Below are positions 45,709 through 56,763 of a DNA stretch of 64,000 bases, one piece after another. Positions within the stretch are counted from its first letter, which is position 1, and every line of letters begins with the position of its first letter. The position numbers were made by a program, and so were the translations under genes. Origin of the DNA: Arsenicicoccus bolidensis DSM 15745 (lineage in GTDB: Bacteria > Actinomycetota > Actinomycetes > Actinomycetales > Dermatophilaceae); contig NZ_AUFG01000010.1 in assembly GCF_000426385.1 (NCBI RefSeq), positions 47,158 through 111,157 on the forward strand, read 5' to 3'. The notes under the pieces are model-generated. The model searched no databases, was not told the DNA's origin, and worked only from the letters and a program-made list of their open reading frames with translations.

Positions 45709-45725
45709 GGGGTGTGTCACACCCC
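45709..45725. promoter_or_regulatory. 17-bp palindrome over the exporter promoter
   Basis: GGGGTGTG and CACACCCC are exact complements around one central T. A possible -10 box TACAGT (45731-45736) follows, and GTG 45744 lies seven bases after that, the spacing of a leaderless start. The palindrome would overlap the -35/spacer region and could be a repressor site. Confidence 0.45.
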
Positions 45726-45743
45726 GCACCTACAGTGACGAGG

Positions 45744-47612
45744 GTGCTGGCCTTCCCTCCCGACATACGCTCGTATGCCGATCCCGCCGCCGTCGTCCCG
45801 GACACCCGGACGCCGGCGTGGCTGCTGTGGTCGGTCATCCGGATGCAGGGTCGGTTGTTCGCGGTGGGCCTGCTGCTCGCGACGATCTGGATGGTCCCGC
45901 AGACGCTGGGGCCGTGGATGCTGGGACGGGCCATCGACGACGGCATCGTCGCCCGCGACACCGGCGCGACGACCACCTGGCTGGTCGGGCTGCTCGTGAT
46001 CACCGTGGTGGGCGCGGTCAGCGGCATCGCCTACCACTCGGTGATCGTCGCGGAGTGGCTGGTCGCGCTCTACGGCACGACGCGCCTGGTCACCAACAAG
46101 GCGCTGCAGCTGGGCCACGTCCTGCTGCGGCGCACCCCGACCGGCGAGGTGCTGTCGGTCTCGTCCAGCGACGGCGACCAGTTCGGCGCCCTCGTCGAGG
46201 TCACGACGCGCGCGCTGTCCCAGCTGCTCGCCTACCTCGCCGTCGCCGCGATCGTGCTGTCCATGTCCGTGCGGCTCGGCCTGCTGGTCCTGCTCGTCGC
46301 GCCGATCCTCGTGCTGGTGGCGCTGCCCCTGCTGCGGCCGATGGAGCACTGGCAGGGCATCGAGCGCTCCCGCAACTCCGACCTGACCTCCCGCGCCACC
46401 GACATCGTCGCGGGCCTGCGCATCCTGCGCGGCATCGGCGGCGAGGCGACCTTCGGCGACGGCTACGCCCGCCAGTCCCAGCTCGTGCGCGGCGCCGGCG
46501 TGCGGGCCGGCGCGTGGCAGGCCGCGGTCGACGCGGCCGGCGTGCTGTTGTCGGGTGCCTTCCTGGTGGCGCTGATGTGGCTGGGCGTGCGACAGGTCGC
46601 CGTCGGCGAGCTCACGGTGGGGGAGCTCGTGACCTTCCTCGGCTACGGCCTGTTCCTCATGCAGCCCATGCGCACGTTCTTCGAGTTCGCCCAGAAGTGG
46701 ACGCGCTCGGTCGTCTCCGCCCGCAAGGCCAAGGCGGTCCTCGAGCAGGAGCCGCCGTGGCAGCCCGCCGCGCAGGCTGGTTCCGTGCTGCCCGTCGGGC
46801 CCGCGCCGTTGGTGGACCACGGGAGCGGACTGGTCGTGCGTCCCGGTGTCCTGACGATGGTCGTGTCCGCGGTCCCCGACGACAGCGCCGCCGTGGCCGA
46901 CCGGCTCGGCCGCTACCTCCCGGGTGACCCCTCCGCGGTCGTGAGCGCCGACCTGCCCGAGGACCTCAAGGGCCGCGCCGCCCGTGACGAGCGCCGCCGT
47001 CGCGAGCAGGCCCGTCAGGCGCTGGTGCTCGCCGACCGGGAGCGCGCCGCCGAGGCGTGGGGCGTCACCTACGGCGGGGTCGACCTCGGCGACGTCGAGC
47101 TCGCGACCGTCCGTGAGCGGATCCTCGTCAGCGACACCGCCTCCCAGGTCTTCGCCGGCACGCTGCAGGAGGCCGTCGACCCGCTCGGCCGGCTGTCCCG
47201 CGAGCAGGCCGAGGAGGCGCTGCACAGCGCCGCCGCCGAGGACGTCTACGATGCCCTGCCCGGCGGCTGGCAGGGCATCCTCGACGAGCGGGGGCGCGGC
47301 CTGTCCGGCGGGCAGCGGCAGCGTCTCGTCCTGGCCCGCGCGCTCGCCGCGGACCCCGAGGTGCTGGTCCTCGTCGAGCCGACCTCTGCCGTCGACGCCC
47401 ACACCGAGGCCCGCATCGCCGGGCGCATCGCCCGGCACCGCGCCGGGCGCACCACCGTGGTGATGACGGCCTCCCCGCTCCTGCTCCACCACGCCGACGA
47501 GATCGCCCTGCTCGTCGACGGGCGGGTCGTCGCGCAGGGGCGTCACGACGAGCTGCTGGCGGGCGACACGGCATACCGCTCCGTCGTCGTGCGAGGGGAG
47601 GACGACCGATGA
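45744..47612 (+). CDS. ABC exporter half with degenerate ATPase domain
   Basis: About 622 residues: six membrane helices of a type I exporter (about 20-300) and an NBD. In the NBD the expected Walker A region reads VLTMVVSAVPDDSAAVADRL, with no GxxGxGKS/T. Walker B is VLVLVEPTSAVD (the Asp before Glu is Val), and the H-loop position is MTASPL with no His. The signature LSGGQRQRLVLARALA is intact. So this subunit cannot bind ATP normally but can complete the site of its partner, encoded next with an ATGA overlap. The start is uncertain (GTG 45744 or GTG 45714). Substrate unknown. Confidence 0.88.
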   Translation: MLAFPPDIRSYADPAAVVPDTRTPAWLLWSVIRMQGRLFAVGLLLATIWMVPQTLGPWMLGRAIDDGIVARDTGATTTWLVGLLVITVVGAVSGIAYHSVIVAEWLVALYGTTRLVTNKALQLGHVLLRRTPTGEVLSVSSSDGDQFGALVEVTTRALSQLLAYLAVAAIVLSMSVRLGLLVLLVAPILVLVALPLLRPMEHWQGIERSRNSDLTSRATDIVAGLRILRGIGGEATFGDGYARQSQLVRGAGVRAGAWQAAVDAAGVLLSGAFLVALMWLGVRQVAVGELTVGELVTFLGYGLFLMQPMRTFFEFAQKWTRSVVSARKAKAVLEQEPPWQPAAQAGSVLPVGPAPLVDHGSGLVVRPGVLTMVVSAVPDDSAAVADRLGRYLPGDPSAVVSADLPEDLKGRAARDERRRREQARQALVLADRERAAEAWGVTYGGVDLGDVELATVRERILVSDTASQVFAGTLQEAVDPLGRLSREQAEEALHSAAAEDVYDALPGGWQGILDERGRGLSGGQRQRLVLARALAADPEVLVLVEPTSAVDAHTEARIAGRIARHRAGRTTVVMTASPLLLHHADEIALLVDGRVVAQGRHDELLAGDTAYRSVVVRGEDDR

Positions 47613-49633
47613 CCGACCTGCTGGCCCCCGAGATCGCGCGTAGCTCGGCCGACACCTGGCGGGATGCACGACCGGCGACCGGGCTTGCTGCCGGTGCCGG
47701 TGCCACGGGCGATGCCGGCGCCGTCCCCGACCGCCTCGATGGACCGGACCGGGGTCTCGACCCTCGCCTGCTGCCCCCGGGCCAGGCGGGTCCGGTGGAG
47801 CGTGTGCGGGCCCTGCGCGAGCGTCACCGCCTGCGCGAGCAGCGGGCGCGGTCGTTCGTCGCCGAGGCCATGGGGCCACGCCGCGGCCTGCCGGTCGCGT
47901 CCGAGTCCGCGGTGCGCACCTTCCTCGGGTCCCTGCTGTGGCAGCGCCGCACCCTCGTCGTGGTCGTCGTCCTGGCCAACGCGCTGGCCGCCGTCGCCGG
48001 GCTCATGGTGCCGCGGCTGCTCGGCGGGCTCGTCGACGACACCGTCGGCCGGGTCCAGCGCGGGGCCACCACCGAGGCGCTGGACGCCGCCACCACCATC
48101 GCGATCCTCGTCGGGTCCGTGGTGGTGCTGCAGGCCCTGTTCACCTACGTCGCCAAGCTGTCCTCGGCCGTCATGGGCCAGGGCATCCTGGCCCAGGCCC
48201 GCGAGCACGTCATCCGCGCGATCCTGCGCCTGCCGCTGTCCCGCGTCGAGCAGGCCAGCACCGGCGACCTGGTCACCCGCGTGACCCGCGACGTCGGCAC
48301 CATGAGCGAGAGCGTCCGCTGGGCCCTGCCCGAGGCGATCATCTCGGGCGTCACCGTGCTGCTCACCCTCGTCGCCATGGGGGCCAACTCGTTTTGGCTG
48401 GCCCTGCCGACCTACGTGCTGTCCGCGCTCGCCATGATCCAGATCCGCCGCTACCTGCGGCGGGCACCCTCGGGCTACCTCACCGAGTCGGGCACCTACT
48501 CCCAGATCAACACGACCCTCACCGAGACCGTCGAGGGCGCGCGCACCGTCGAGGCGCTGCGCCTGGCCGAGAGCCGGCGAGCCCGGGGTGTCCGCGACAT
48601 CGAGGAGTCCGCGCAGGCCGAGCGCTACACCCTGACCCTGCGCAACCTGCTGTTCATCGTCATGGACGTCGCGTTCAGCCTCCCGCGGGCGCTGACGCTC
48701 GCGCTGGGGGCGGTCGGCTACGCCCAGGGGTGGGCGACGCTCGGTCAGATCACGGCGGCCATGCTCTACATCGAGGCCGTGTGGGGGCCCTTCGACCTGC
48801 TCGTGCACACGGTCGACCGCGTCCAGGTGGGGATGGCGTCCACCACGCGCCTGCTCGGCATCGCCACCGTCCCGCCCGACCGCGAGGCCGGTCCGGACCT
48901 GCCGCACGGGCGCACCCTCGAGGGCCGCGACCTGCGCTACGCCTACCGCGAGGGCCACGACGTCCTGCACGGCATCGACGTGACGCTGCTGACCGGTGAG
49001 CGTCTCGCCATCGTGGGGCCCAGCGGATCCGGCAAGTCGACGCTCGGGCGCATGCTGTCCGGCATCCACGCCCCGCGCACGGGGTCGGTCACCGTCGGCG
49101 GCGTCGAGCTGACCCGCCTGCCCCTGGACGTGCTGCGCACCGAGGTCGCCCTGGTGACCCAGGAGCACCACGTCTTCATGGGATCGGTCCGCGACAACGT
49201 CGTCCTCGCCCGCGAGGGATCCACCGACGAGCAGGTCGTCGAGGCGCTGCGGGCGGTCGACGCGTGGGAGTGGGTCGAGGCGCTCCCGGCGGGACTCGAC
49301 GCGCAGCTCGGCTCGGGCGGCGCCCCGCTCACCCCGGGCCAGGCCCAGCAGATCGCGCTGGCCCGGCTTATCCTCGCCGACCCGCACACGCTGGTCCTCG
49401 ACGAGGCGACCTCCCTGATCGACCCGCGCACCGCCCGCCACCTCGAGGGCTCGATGAACGCCCTGCTCACCGGCCGCACCGTCGTCGCGATCGCGCACCG
49501 CCTGCACACCGCCCACGACGCCGACCGGATCGCGGTCGTCATCGACGGGCGGGTCGCCGAGCTCGGCTCCCACGACGAGCTCATGGCCCAGGACGGCGAG
49601 TACGCCGCGCTCTGGCGCGCCTGGACCTCCTGA
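47609..49633 (+). CDS. ABC exporter half with active Walker motifs and LTPGQ signature
   Basis: The 674-residue partner has an N-terminal extension of about 90 residues (Ala/Asp/Gly-rich, then Arg-rich), six membrane helices and an NBD. Walker A is VGPSGSGKSTLG, Walker B TLVLDEATSLID and the H-loop AIAHRLHT, all intact. The ABC signature is APLTPGQAQQIALARL, so Ser-Gly-Gly is changed to Thr-Pro-Gly. Combined with the upstream half this leaves exactly one canonical composite ATP site (Walker motifs from here, LSGGQ from the other). Heterodimeric asymmetric exporters usually move drugs, lipids or peptides. Confidence 0.92.
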   Translation: MTDLLAPEIARSSADTWRDARPATGLAAGAGATGDAGAVPDRLDGPDRGLDPRLLPPGQAGPVERVRALRERHRLREQRARSFVAEAMGPRRGLPVASESAVRTFLGSLLWQRRTLVVVVVLANALAAVAGLMVPRLLGGLVDDTVGRVQRGATTEALDAATTIAILVGSVVVLQALFTYVAKLSSAVMGQGILAQAREHVIRAILRLPLSRVEQASTGDLVTRVTRDVGTMSESVRWALPEAIISGVTVLLTLVAMGANSFWLALPTYVLSALAMIQIRRYLRRAPSGYLTESGTYSQINTTLTETVEGARTVEALRLAESRRARGVRDIEESAQAERYTLTLRNLLFIVMDVAFSLPRALTLALGAVGYAQGWATLGQITAAMLYIEAVWGPFDLLVHTVDRVQVGMASTTRLLGIATVPPDREAGPDLPHGRTLEGRDLRYAYREGHDVLHGIDVTLLTGERLAIVGPSGSGKSTLGRMLSGIHAPRTGSVTVGGVELTRLPLDVLRTEVALVTQEHHVFMGSVRDNVVLAREGSTDEQVVEALRAVDAWEWVEALPAGLDAQLGSGGAPLTPGQAQQIALARLILADPHTLVLDEATSLIDPRTARHLEGSMNALLTGRTVVAIAHRLHTAHDADRIAVVIDGRVAELGSHDELMAQDGEYAALWRAWTS

Positions 49634-49830
49634 CGGTCGTTACGGTGGCACCCCCTCGACCGGGCTCCCTCGACCGGGCTATCTCGACCGGGCCCGCGAC
49701 GCTCACCGCCGGGTCACTCAGGCGACCGGACGGTCCGTCTCGGATGGTGGATGCCCGTCGAGAGGGGTGGGGGTCCCGCGTGTGGCCCGGTGTCCGGTCC
49801 GTAGATTGGTCGTACCACATAGCAGGCATC

Positions 49831-49861
49831 GATGCCCGCGCCCCGTCCGGGCGCGGGCATC
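49831..49861 (+). promoter_or_regulatory. 5'-leader hairpin of pflB
   Basis: GATGCCCGCGCCC (49831-49843) and GGGCGCGGGCATC (49849-49861) form a perfect 13-bp stem with a 5-nt loop, ending 19 bp before the pflB start. It could terminate upstream transcription or stabilise the pfl message. The rest of the 247-bp gap has no gene; ATTGGTCGTACCACATAG (49804 onward) is the likeliest promoter zone. Confidence 0.5.
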
Positions 49862-49880
49862 GCCGTCGAGGAAGGCCCCC

Positions 49881-51995
49881 ATGACCGTCACGTCCGCCCC
49901 GACCCGCACCGTCCCGGTGGCCGACGCCGCCGCAGCGCCGGAGTGGGAGGGGTTCGCCCCCGGCCCGTGGCAGCAGCAGATCGACGTCCGTGACTTCGTC
50001 CAGCGCAACTACACCCCCTACGAGGGTGACGCGTCCTTCCTGGCCGGCCCCACGGCCAAGACGCTCGCGACCTGGGACACCCTGGAGCGCGACTACCTCT
50101 CGGTGGAGCGGGCCCGTCGCGTCTACGACGTCGAGACGCACGTCCCGGCCGACGTCGACGCCTTCCCGGCGGGCTACATCTGCGAGCAGGACGACGTCGT
50201 GGTCGGCCTGCAGACCGACGTACCGCTCAAGCGCGCGATGATGCCGGCCGGCGGCTGGCGGATGGTCGAGACCGCGATCACCGAGGCCGGCAAGGAGCCC
50301 GACCCGCGGGTCAAGGAGATCTTCACGAAGCACCGCAAGACGCACAACGAGGCGGTCTTCGACATCTACACCCCCCGCATCCGCGCCGCGCGCTCGGCGC
50401 ACATCATCACGGGGCTGCCGGACTCCTACGGCCGCGGTCGCATCATCGGTGACTACCGCCGGGTCGCGCTCTACGGCGTGGACGCGCTGATCGCGGCCAA
50501 GGAGCGGGACCGCGACGCGGTCGCGGACCAGCCGTTCAGCGAGCACTGGGCGCGCTACCGCGAGGAGCACGCCGAGCAGATCAAGGCCCTCACGAAGCTC
50601 CGGCGGATGGGTGAGAGCTATGGCTTCGACCTGTCGCGTCCGGCCCGCACCGCGCAGGAGGCGGTGCAGTGGACCTACTTCGGCTACCTCGCCTCGGTGA
50701 AGTCCCAGGACGGTGCGGCCATGAGCATCGGCCGGCTCTCGGGCTTCATCGACGTCTACGTCGAGCGTGACCTGGCCGCCGGCACCCTCACCGAGGAGGG
50801 CGCCCAGGAGATCATCGATGCGCTCGTCATCAAGCTGCGGATCGTGCGCTTCCTGCGGACCATCGACTACGACCAGATCTTCTCCGGCGACCCCTACTGG
50901 GCCACCTGGTCGGACGCCGGCCTCGGCGAGGACGGGCGCACGCTGGTCACCAAGACGTCCTTCCGGCTGCTGCAGACGCTGCGCAACCTCGGCCCGGCGC
51001 CGGAGCCCAACATCACGATCTTCTGGGACCCCTCGCTGCCCGAGGGCTACAAGGACTTCTGCGCGGCGATCTCGATCGAGACCTCGTCGCTGCAGTACGA
51101 GGCCGACGAGCAGATCCGCGGTCACTGGGGCGACGACGCCGCGATCGCGTGCTGCGTGTCCCCGATGCGGATCGGCAAGCAGATGCAGTTCTTCGGGGCG
51201 CGGGTCAACGCCGCCAAGGCCCTGCTCTATGCCATCAACGGGGGCCGCGACGAGATGTCCGGCAAGCAGGTCGTCGAGGGCCACGAGCCGGTCCGGGGCG
51301 ACGGGCCGCTCGACTTCGACGACGTGTGGCAGCGCTACGAGGAGATGCTCGACTGGGTCGTCGGGACGTATGTCGAGGCCCTCAACATCATCCACTACTG
51401 CCACGACCGCTACGCCTACGAGGCGATGGAGATGGCGCTGCACGACTCCGAGATCGTGCGGACGATGGGCTGCGGCATCGCCGGGCTGTCCATCGTCGCC
51501 GACTCCCTGGCCGCCATCCGCTACGCCACCGTCACCCCGGTGCGTGACGAGACCGGCCTGGTCGTGGACTACGTCACCGAGGGCGACTTCCCCGTCTACG
51601 GCAACGACGACGACCGGGCCGACGAGATCGCGGCGGCCGTGGTCCACACGGTGATGGCCAAGATCAAGGAGATCCCGCTCTATCGCGACGCGATCCCCAC
51701 CCAGTCGGTGCTGACGATCACGTCCAACGTCGTCTACGGCCGCAACACCGGCGCGTTCCCGTCGGGTCACGAGGCCGGCACGCCGTTCGCCCCGGGCGCC
51801 AACCCCGAGAACGGCATGGACAGCCACGGCATGCTCGCCTCGATGCTGTCCGTCGGCAAGCTCGACTACGAGGACGCCCTCGACGGCATCTCCCTCACCA
51901 ACACGATCACGCCGGCCGGCCTCGGGCGCACCAAGGACGAGCAGGTCGGCAACCTGGTCGGGATCCTCGACGCCGGCTTCGTGCCCGGCTGCTGA
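49881..51995 (+). CDS. pflB: Pyruvate formate-lyase catalytic chain lacking the glycyl-radical domain
   Basis: The 704-residue protein (ATG 49881, GAGGAAGG upstream) aligns with pyruvate formate-lyase from its N-terminus through the active-site cysteines AIACCVSPM (Cys424/Cys425), [30 protein letters not shown] and the late [12 protein letters not shown]. It stops there, where E. coli PflB (760 residues) continues with the last 55-60 residues carrying the radical glycine. That missing part is encoded by the next gene. The enzyme converts pyruvate and CoA to acetyl-CoA and formate anaerobically. There is no sign of a frameshift: the downstream gene has its own ribosome site and extra N-terminal residues. 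Confidence 0.93.
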   Translation: MTVTSAPTRTVPVADAAAAPEWEGFAPGPWQQQIDVRDFVQRNYTPYEGDASFLAGPTAKTLATWDTLERDYLSVERARRVYDVETHVPADVDAFPAGYICEQDDVVVGLQTDVPLKRAMMPAGGWRMVETAITEAGKEPDPRVKEIFTKHRKTHNEAVFDIYTPRIRAARSAHIITGLPDSYGRGRIIGDYRRVALYGVDALIAAKERDRDAVADQPFSEHWARYREEHAEQIKALTKLRRMGESYGFDLSRPARTAQEAVQWTYFGYLASVKSQDGAAMSIGRLSGFIDVYVERDLAAGTLTEEGAQEIIDALVIKLRIVRFLRTIDYDQIFSGDPYWATWSDAGLGEDGRTLVTKTSFRLLQTLRNLGPAPEPNITIFWDPSLPEGYKDFCAAISIETSSLQYEADEQIRGHWGDDAAIACCVSPMRIGKQMQFFGARVNAAKALLYAINGGRDEMSGKQVVEGHEPVRGDGPLDFDDVWQRYEEMLDWVVGTYVEALNIIHYCHDRYAYEAMEMALHDSEIVRTMGCGIAGLSIVADSLAAIRYATVTPVRDETGLVVDYVTEGDFPVYGNDDDRADEIAAAVVHTVMAKIKEIPLYRDAIPTQSVLTITSNVVYGRNTGAFPSGHEAGTPFAPGANPENGMDSHGMLASMLSVGKLDYEDALDGISLTNTITPAGLGRTKDEQVGNLVGILDAGFVPGC

Positions 51996-52104
51996 CCCTG
52001 CCGGAGCACCTGCACGGACCACGCGCACAGACCACCCGCCCAGAGCACCGTCACAGACCACGCCCACCACACCCACCGCACCCATCAGCAGGACGGAGAC
52101 CCCC

Positions 52105-52356
52105 ATGTCGACCAGGACCTATGCCGAGCGCGTCGCCGAGATGACCGCCGCGCGCGCCGAGCGTGGCACCACGCCCGGCCTCTTCCACGCCAACATCAAC
52201 GTGCTCGACCGCGGCACCCTCGAGGACGCCATGGAGCACCCCGAGAAGTACCCGAACCTCACCGTCCGCGTCTCCGGCTACGCCGTGAACTTCGTCAAGC
52301 TCACCAAGGACCAGCAGCGTGACGTCCTCTCCCGCACCTTCCACCACGACGCCTGA
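52105..52356 (+). CDS. grcA: Autonomous glycyl-radical subunit (GrcA/YfiD-like) completing PflB
   Basis: This 83-residue protein consists of a 25-residue basic leader and the glycyl-radical domain: [37 protein letters not shown] (radical Gly58) and [14 protein letters not shown]. It matches the C-terminus of PflB and the E. coli spare part YfiD/GrcA. Since the preceding pflB lacks this domain, it is probably an obligatory subunit here rather than a repair factor. GGACGGAG lies six bases before ATG 52105. The activase gene follows immediately, as expected, since it must generate the radical on Gly58. Confidence 0.92.
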   Translation: MSTRTYAERVAEMTAARAERGTTPGLFHANINVLDRGTLEDAMEHPEKYPNLTVRVSGYAVNFVKLTKDQQRDVLSRTFHHDA

Positions 52357-52456
52357 CGGGGTCGGCGCGGGCCCGGGCGGTCCGGCATACCTCCCGGTCG
52401 TCCCCCGGCTGAGGGCGACCGGCCGCGGCACCGCGGGCATCGCGTCGGCGGGGGAG

Positions 52457-53221
52457 ATGTCGCACCACGAGCACCTCGAGGCGGTGCGCGCCGGTGAGCT
52501 CGGCTCGCTGCACTCGTGGGAGCTGGTGACGGGGGTCGACGGTCCCGGCACCCGCCTGACCGTCTTCCTCGCCGGCTGCCCCCTGCGCTGCCAGTTCTGC
52601 CACAACCCCGACACCTTCTACTCCGCCAAGGGCGAGCCGGTGCTGCTGGCCGACCTCGTCGCACGGCTGCGGCGCTATCGCGGGGTCTTCCGTGCCACGC
52701 ACGGCGGCCTCACCATCTCCGGGGGCGAGCCGCTCCTGCAGCCGGCGTTCACCGGTCGGCTGCTCCGCGCGGCCAAGGAGCTGGGGATCCACACGTGCGT
52801 GGACACCTCGGGCTATCTCGGCGCCAACGCCACCGACGCGATGCTCGCCGACCTCGACCTGGTGCTCCTCGACATCAAGTCCGGGCTGCCGGACACCTAT
52901 CGCGAGGTCACCGGCCGCGAGCTCGAGCCGACGCTGCGCTTCTCGCGCCGCCTGGCCGAGCACGGCGTCGAGACCTGGGTCCGCTTCGTCTGCGTGCCCG
53001 GCCTGACCGACGCGCCGGACAACGTCGCCGCCGTCGCCGACCACGTGGCCCGGCTGTCGACGGTCACCCGCGTCGAGGTCCTGCCGTTCCACCAGATGGG
53101 GCGGGACAAGTGGGAGACCCTCGGCGTGGACTACCCCCTCGCGGACACGCCCCCGGCGCCGCCGGAGCTGGTGGAGCGGGTGCGCGAGCAGTTCCGGGCG
53201 CGCGGGCTGCAGACCTACTGA
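52457..53221 (+). CDS. pflA: Pyruvate formate-lyase activating enzyme (radical SAM)
   Basis: The roughly 254-residue radical SAM enzyme installs the glycyl radical. The iron-sulfur motif is CPLRCQFCHNPD (Cys41, Cys45, Cys48), followed by the SAM-binding GGLTISGGEPLLQ and CVDTSGYLG, DLVLLDIKSG and VEVLPFHQMG, all typical of PflA. ATG 52457 gives the usual family length; an in-frame GTG at 52319 would overlap grcA and add 46 poorly conserved residues. It is convergent with the permease gene, only four bases beyond its stop. Confidence 0.94.
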   Translation: MSHHEHLEAVRAGELGSLHSWELVTGVDGPGTRLTVFLAGCPLRCQFCHNPDTFYSAKGEPVLLADLVARLRRYRGVFRATHGGLTISGGEPLLQPAFTGRLLRAAKELGIHTCVDTSGYLGANATDAMLADLDLVLLDIKSGLPDTYREVTGRELEPTLRFSRRLAEHGVETWVRFVCVPGLTDAPDNVAAVADHVARLSTVTRVEVLPFHQMGRDKWETLGVDYPLADTPPAPPELVERVREQFRARGLQTY

Positions 53222-53225
53222 CCCG

Positions 53226-55175
<1,950 letters not shown>

Positions 55176-55321
55176 GAGCGACCAGGGTAGGGGCTGGACC
55201 GGGAAGGTCACGCATCGTCACCTGGGTGCCACCCGAGAGGCGGAGTGCTTCACTAGGGTCACGACGAGCGCTTCCCCCGCTGCGCGCTCCCCTCGTCGCA
55301 ACCCCCGCAGGAGACGACCCC

Positions 55322-55693
55322 ATGACCGACTACGCCCAGGCGATGGCCGACTGCCTCGGCATCGAGGGTGCGCTGGGGGCGGCCCTGGTGGACCAGAGCA
55401 GCGGTATGACGCTCGCGACCGGCGGCGACCCGCCCGCGGTGGACCTGCACGTCGCGGCGGCCGGCAACAGCGCGGTGGTGCAGGCCAAGCTGCGTACGAT
55501 GGAGGCGCTGGGCCTGGACGACGAGATCGAGGACATCCTGATCACCCTCGGCCGGCAGTACCACATCATCCGGCCCGTCTCGAGCCGCGAGGGGCAGGGA
55601 CTGTTCCTCTACCTCGTCCTGGACCGGGCGCGCGCCAACCTGGCGCTGGCGCGCTTCCGGCTCACCAAGATCGAGCAGGACTTCCGGATCTGA
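55322..55693 (+). CDS. Roadblock/LC7-like small protein
   Basis: The 123-residue protein fits the roadblock fold: IEGALGAALVDQSSGMTLATGG (two strands and turn), a long helix (NSAVVQAKLRTMEALGLD), then EDILITLGRQYHIIRPV and LFLYLVLDRARANLALARFRLTKIEQDF. In actinobacteria such proteins often act with small GTPases in conservon-like systems, but no GTPase or kinase is adjacent. The sequence is complete and starts at ATG 55322. Function not assigned. Confidence 0.65.
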   Translation: MTDYAQAMADCLGIEGALGAALVDQSSGMTLATGGDPPAVDLHVAAAGNSAVVQAKLRTMEALGLDDEIEDILITLGRQYHIIRPVSSREGQGLFLYLVLDRARANLALARFRLTKIEQDFRI

Positions 55694-55724
55694 CCGAGGT
55701 CGGTGCTGGTCGGGGCGCCGCGGG

Positions 55725-56264
55725 TCAGTGCTGCTGCTGGGCGAACAGCACGTCGTAGCCGTCGCGCAGCTGCTCCCAGCCGTAGCGGCGGGCCGCCTCG
55801 GCACCCACGGGGCGGGTCACGTCGTGGCCGGCGGCCCGGGCCTCGAGGCCGGACAGGCACAGGTGCCACCCCGCGGCGAGGGAGCTGGCCTGGGTGGGGT
55901 CCTCGAGCACCTGGCGCAGGGTGAGCCGCGAGCCCTTGTCGTGCGGGGCGATGCTCCACCGCAGCTCGTCGCTGCCCCAGCGGTGCACCAGCTCACGCGT
56001 CGGCTCGGCGATCAGCACCTCGGCGTCGACGGGCTCGTCGTCGGCGTTCTCGCGGGAGGTGGCCGCACCGACGGTGTCGAGGGGGCGGTCGCCGACGACG
56101 GGGGACCAGGTGGCGGCGAGCCCGGGGTCGGTGATGAGGGCCCAGGTCTCCTCGGGGGTGCTGGGGAGCTCGTGCACCATGGTCAGCACGGCTTCGCCCT
56201 GCGTGGTCGCGAACGTCGCGTCGACGGTGCGGGACTCGACATAGCTGGTCAGCAGATCGTTCAC
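55725..56264 (-). CDS. SRPBCC-domain protein
   Basis: The 179-residue protein (GTG 56264, GAGGAG upstream) shows the START-like helix-grip layout: VLTMVHELPSTPEETWALITDPGLAATWSPVVGDRPL, central strands and a C-terminal helix (SLAAGWHLCLSGLEARAAG). It is related in type, but not closely, to the SRPBCC gene at 28716. Ligand unknown. It is divergent from the small protein at 56452, with a 187-bp gap in which no other gene is seen. Confidence 0.82.
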   Translation of the reverse strand: MNDLLTSYVESRTVDATFATTQGEAVLTMVHELPSTPEETWALITDPGLAATWSPVVGDRPLDTVGAATSRENADDEPVDAEVLIAEPTRELVHRWGSDELRWSIAPHDKGSRLTLRQVLEDPTQASSLAAGWHLCLSGLEARAAGHDVTRPVGAEAARRYGWEQLRDGYDVLFAQQQH

Positions 56265-56451
56265 CGGGGGCTCCTCGTGGCTCGTGCGGGTCTGGACCCA
56301 TTGTGCCGTCCGGCGAGTCGAGTGGTGCACCGTGCCCGCGCGTGCGCGCCGTGGACCATCCGTGTGGGATGGACCACGAAGGTCCTGGGCACCACCCGGG
56401 GCCGGGCACACTGGTGCCAGCACCTCTACCGACCGGTAAGAAAGGCACGTC

Positions 56452-56667
56452 ATGGGCAAGTACGACATCAGCACGACGACCATCGGGGACCTGCTCAAGG
56501 ACCCCCAGGCCGTCGAGATCTTCGACAAGCACGCCCCCGGGCTGACGTCGCACCCGATGATCGGGATGGCCAAGGGCATGAAGGCCGAGAAGGCCATGAA
56601 GATGGCCTCCGGCAAGATCCCGCAGTCGCGGCTCGACGCGATCGTCAGCGAGATCTCCGCGCTCTAG
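56452..56667 (+). CDS. Small helical-domain protein (71 residues), DUF1858-like
   Basis: Translation is MGKYDISTTTIGDLLKDPQA followed by VEIFDKHAPGLTSHPMIGMAKGMKAEKAM and SRLDAIVSEISAL. This pattern (T-IGDLL-DP-A--I---H-PG) occurs as a C-terminal appendix in various hydrolases and resembles the DUF1858 four-helix module; here it stands alone. AAGAAAGG lies upstream. Its function is unknown. Its 3' end is followed after 56 bp by the palindrome that overlaps the next start codon. Confidence 0.65.
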   Translation: MGKYDISTTTIGDLLKDPQAVEIFDKHAPGLTSHPMIGMAKGMKAEKAMKMASGKIPQSRLDAIVSEISAL

Positions 56668-56723
56668 CCGAGCCCGCTGCGGACGCCGACACCGACGCCG
56701 ACGCCGTGGGCGGCTCCTCGTCC

Positions 56724-56763
56724 GTCATACGGCCGGGTTGTCGTGACAACCTGGCCGTATGAC
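56724..56763. promoter_or_regulatory. 40-bp palindrome overlapping the FUSC-protein start codon
   Basis: Arms 56724-56742 (GTCATACGGCCGGGTTGTC) and 56745-56763 are complementary except for one C/T position, around a 2-bp centre. The ATG at 56759 is inside the right arm and no ribosome site precedes it. It could be a terminator for the upstream gene, an operator, or both. Confidence 0.6.

Noticed and set aside
51990..52110. Frameshift or sequencing error explaining the short pflB
   Set aside because: The linker residues between the two PFL parts cannot be found in any frame of the 109-bp gap, and the downstream gene has its own ribosome site, start codon and extra leader, so a true split fits better.
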